DNA of 64,000 bases from Branchiostoma floridae (lineage: Eukaryota; Chordata; Leptocardii; Amphioxiformes; Branchiostomatidae). Made by a program: the position numbers and the translations under genes. Positions 60,458-64,000 of the stretch are shown in pieces. A model generated the notes under the pieces. The model was not told where the DNA came from. It ran no database searches and saw only the letters and a list, made by a program, of their open reading frames with translations. The DNA is taken from contig NC_049995.1 of assembly GCF_000003815.2 (NCBI RefSeq), forward strand, positions 2,304,994-2,368,993. Direction: 5' to 3'. The stretch's first letter is position 1. Each line of letters starts with the position of its first letter.

Positions 60458-62045
60458 AACAGCACCAACAACATCCTCTCATATTCCATAGTCCAGTTAA
60501 TTAAAACCCAGCGTAGGATCACCGTGGGTTTGCTACTCCAAGATATGTATGTAAATTCAGTAAATATATTATTATGTATATGTATATCTTAAGGAAGAAA
60601 AATGAAAAATACGGACCTTACCGAGCTTTACAATTACTTTAAAGAAAACTTGGGGTAAGAAAAATGAGAAAAACGAGACTATTGGTAGTTATGACAGTTT
60701 GTCTTTAGAGCAAGTACAGTATTTTGGGGTAAGAAATATGATGAGGTGTTTTTTCTTGGGGACCGTACTGCAATTATTGCAAAACTTTAAGCTCAGTTAT
60801 GAGATAGGTAGTATCTTGTCAGAAGTGCACTATGCGGCAAGAGCACTAAAAAACTGTGTGACTGTTTATCTTTGGCTTTGTGGCATTGAATGCCCATGTA
60901 ATGATAGAAAATAAGCTAAGCACAATGTTAGTCTGTTAAGGGGAAGGATTAGAAAAGATAAGGAAAATGTTACGGAAAATCATTGAGGACTACTAATTAT
61001 TGGTTGTGGTATTTTCTGAGGTTTGGGTGGGCATTTCTGAGGGAGGGGGATGGGTTTGAAAAATGGTTCAGTTTATTCAATTTTGAACAATTTGAGGCTC
61101 GTAATGCTTCAGATACAACTACATGTATCTTGAATACCACAGTCTAGTAATATCATCATATGTGCTGCAATTGTGGTCAGTCTTTGGTGAGTTAAGGTTT
61201 CACCAAGCTTTAAAACCGAAGCAAAAGTTCTAATAGTACCATTCCTTCAGCCATGTTACAGTGAAGAACTTTCAAGTTATCGTGTGGTGTATGTTGCACT
61301 TGTATCGCTCAGACTTAGTGAAGGGCCACTGTGTTACTGTGGAAGGTTATGCAGTAGATTTATTGCTGTTCATGCGTACAAATATATTGGAAGATGCAAT
61401 GCAACATAGAGTTTGTCTTCATTTTTTGATGTGTCGTCTGCAATTCAGCTCTGCCACATGCTACCGAAATAGGTTAAGATGTTACGTACATGCTGGCCAA
61501 TGATTATACACTGTACTAGTTTGTTTGAACCTTTGTTTATTCAGGAAAGCTCAAATCGGCCTGCAGGCCACTTTTCATTAAGGTCATGAAGGAAGAGGTA
61601 TAAGGGTCAGACAAAGTACATCATAACAGAGATACAGTTTACATCACAAGTCCTAATGAGTCTTATAAGTCTATAAGTTGACTGACATAGATGATAAATT
61701 ATATAAAGACAAAGGCAAAGCACTGGTTTTTGCAATGCAAAACCTGTAATTATACAACCCTCATTTAATTTGTTGACATCTCAGTTGTTAATACTTACTA
61801 TGGATTAGCTTGAAAGTTGCAATCAAAGACTTTGACATCAACTATTCTTCCTAAGAATGCCTCCTTGTGACATTGTTGAGTACTGCACTACAGAAATAGG
61901 TTTGCGATATGCACACAGAGTTGGCATTCGAGGTGGCACGTTGTGAGAAAGTGGGAAAAAAGTATAACCCTACATTGAGCAAGCTATGTGTTTCCATATG
62001 TACATGTATGAGATATTTGCGAAAATAAATAGTGAACATGCTATG
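60458..62045 (+). terminator. TPD52-like 3' UTR with candidate polyadenylation signal
   Basis: No gene follows the stop at 60457 until the promoter at 62.8 kb. An AATAAA at 62024-62029 is followed by a GT-rich stretch (CTTGTTTGTTGTATTTTGTTG), as expected of a polyadenylation site. A LINE-like 3' tail on the minus strand lies at about 61525-61640 (TTGAGCTTTCCTGAATAAAC). Confidence 0.5.
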
Positions 62046-62792
62046 TCCCTTGTTTGTTGTATTTTGTTGATTTTAGAGAAGCCGTTTTTATAAAAGTAAA
62101 TGCATTGTCTTATTGCTAATTTGGATTTTATCATGATATGATGACTTTGCATACAGTAAACATATATTATATGTTTCTTGTAGGCAAAGTTATATCCTGC
62201 ATTTTATTGAAAATATGTAACAAGAAAACTAGAGTTTGGAAACCATACCTCCATGAAATACAATTTAGTTTAATTATGCAAATGAATTCCACATTTACAT
62301 AATTTATGCCTGGATATGTATGCCTAACTTACACATGTCACAAGTATGAAATTCCTATCATTTACCACTCAGACAAATTATGGCAATTCTGCCCATATTA
62401 TGCAAAAGAGGTCTATATTTGCATAATAGGTAAAAACTAATTTTCATAATCGGTATATGCAAATGTTTCACTTGTATTAAGGCCCTATTATGGACGACAT
62501 GAATTATAGAATTTTTTTTATCAAGTATACAAATTAATTGAACACATCTGTGTAATTAGCATGTCATTGTGTATATCCCTGTTTAAACTTGAAAATATTT
62601 CTGTCCGTTTTCCTTTTGCTGAATCGGTTACTGTACAGGTTACTAGCTTTAGTTAAATGCAAAATTTGGTAATACAGGTAATCCGCAACTGGGCCTATAA
62701 AGATATACTGTAAAGACAGGATTGTAGGTTGTTGTTGACGGAACTGTTACAATACTCCACTTCTTCCCTCCAAAAGCCATCATTGATCTAAA

Positions 62793-62936
62793 TCACGTGA
62801 TCAGGAAAACATCCAATGGGAGCGAAGTTCTCAATGACCGCGCGTAACTTGACTCTCTCGCCGATCTATAAATAAGTTTGGTCAGCGCAGACGACACCAA
62901 TACAGGAACGTTACTGGCCTTCAATCCTCCAAAACG
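62793..62936 (+). promoter_or_regulatory. TATA promoter and non-coding first exon of a next gene
   Basis: In order: palindromic E-box TCACGTGA (62793-62800), CCAAT (62813-62817), TATAAATA (62867-62874) at conventional spacing, then an exon that would begin near 62898 and ends at the donor AAAACG|GTAAGT (62936/62937). No start codon is in the exon. The gene's coding part is beyond the window, so its identity is unknown. Confidence 0.65.
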
Positions 62937-64000
62937 GTAAGTCAAAACCTTTTGATATCTCAACTTTATCGTTAAAGAAGCCTGTACAACTTAGTAGTGA
63001 AACTCGGTGCTGTTGGTGAATGTTTTAGTGGTATTTGACAACATCCAAAGACAGAGAAAGACGATTTCTTTTCTAACGAAAATCGACAGACGGACTGCGT
63101 GTTAGTTTTTCCCGCAGGTGCGTTTAGACGGAGTGTTTGTCCGGTTTGCTTATGGAGTTCAAGTCTGTATTAAGTACTTTTGAGAGGATGTTTTCGCGGA
63201 TTTAGAGAAGAAAATCGCAACAACATGTTTTAGTATCACGTTCATCCTCATTCTTACGCGTATACGGTAAGAACACTCCTCCTCGTTTCCTATGGAAGGA
63301 ATTTGTATTAATTATGATTCATGGCCTTTAGGGCGCGGTCAGATATACCTTGGACTGTTTTTGTCATGGTAGGATTTTCAACGAGTTTTGTGAGACCAGA
63401 ACTGATTTTCAATTTAGACACGGATAAATACCTTACGATAAACTCGCGGCCGTCTAAAATAGCCTCAATTTTATGTCGTACAACAGACGTACGACACATT
63501 TTGACCCACCTATTAAGTAGACAAGACTTCCAGTGGCAGTGAAAAAAAAGAGTTTTCAGAAGTTTAGAAAGAAACTAGTTCTTATGTCAATTTTACAGTA
63601 TCACAAAAGGCCATTTTCTGTATGTCATGTTACCAGAGGATGCTATTACGTATTGCAGTGACATTATTCTCCAACTATTTCCGTACACACTGAAGTAAAA
63701 TGCACGCCACTGTGGAAGATATGCGTGTGCGTGGGACCACAGACCTCTATACACCTACGACTGTCTTGTTAGCTGTACTAATTGCAATTAGGCGAGCTTC
63801 CAAGACAAACACAGGAGTAGAAATGTTGTTGCAGAAACAAATGGATGTCGTAATAACCACATGAATGACGCATTTGATAAATATACATTTTGTATCATGA
63901 GCATGAGAAAATGATTGCTAAATGTTAACCCAGCACATATATAGAGCTAGAATTCGTCGATGAAGGTTAGACATCCAGGTAGAGACCGATACGCCAAAAA
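62937..64000 (+). other. Probable first intron of the next gene
   Basis: No coding exon is supported. A second donor-like site (TATACG|GTAAGA near 63264) could mark a further non-coding exon or an alternative start. Confidence 0.4.

Noticed and set aside
60699-60914. 71-codon frame after the TPD52 stop
   Set aside because: Lies in the probable 3' UTR; no domain seen.

Overview
This window looks like nuclear genomic DNA from a cephalochordate, most probably amphioxus (Branchiostoma). That is an inference. The genes have introns with GT/AG borders, the protein-coding genes have vertebrate-like homologues, intergenic DNA and introns are packed with small terminal-inverted-repeat (TIR) elements and tRNA-derived SINEs, and the assembly contains runs of N.

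Layout. (1) 1-3.8 kb: a 75-bp minisatellite, a MITE and a SINE. (2) 3.8-28.6 kb: a family of four paralogous genes for type II transmembrane collagenous C-type lectins, similar in plan to collectin-12/CL-P1. Genes A (5402-9250) and B (11524-16477) lie on the minus strand; genes C (18002-22237, broken by gaps) and D (23894-27585) lie on the plus strand. B and C are head to head. Each gene has up to seven exons: a short cytoplasmic exon 1, exon 2 (missing in B), a membrane-span exon 3, a neck exon 4, a collagen-like exon 5, a C-type lectin domain exon 6 and a tiny terminal exon 7. All internal junctions are phase 1. (3) 29459-31461, minus strand: SF3B6 (SF3b p14), four exons, tail to tail with lectin D. 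(4) 31866-60457, plus strand: one TPD52-family gene (tumor protein D52-like), head to head with SF3B6 across about 400 bp that hold a TCTCGCGAGA element and CRE-like sites. It has two alternative starts, a tandem pair of alternative exons, a candidate 15-nt microexon and a duplicated acceptor before the last exon. (5) 62.8-64 kb: a TATA-box promoter and non-coding first exon of a further gene whose coding part lies outside the window.

The main observation is that the two minus-strand lectin units each end in a decayed copy of the last exon of SF3B6, with a few bases of its intron (4289-4380 and 10568-10672). The ancestral order 'lectin > < SF3B6', which still exists at D, was therefore copied as a segment and inverted. 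Upstream lectin repeats at 3780-4288 with no gene attached suggest a further, lost unit. Other points are a 60-bp repeat within the collagen exon that places a four-residue break in every 20-residue collagen block, and, in the TPD52 gene, a first exon that resembles the long N-terminus of human TPD52 (the PrLZ form). All coordinates of exons were read by eye from splice signals and reading phase; no transcript evidence was available.
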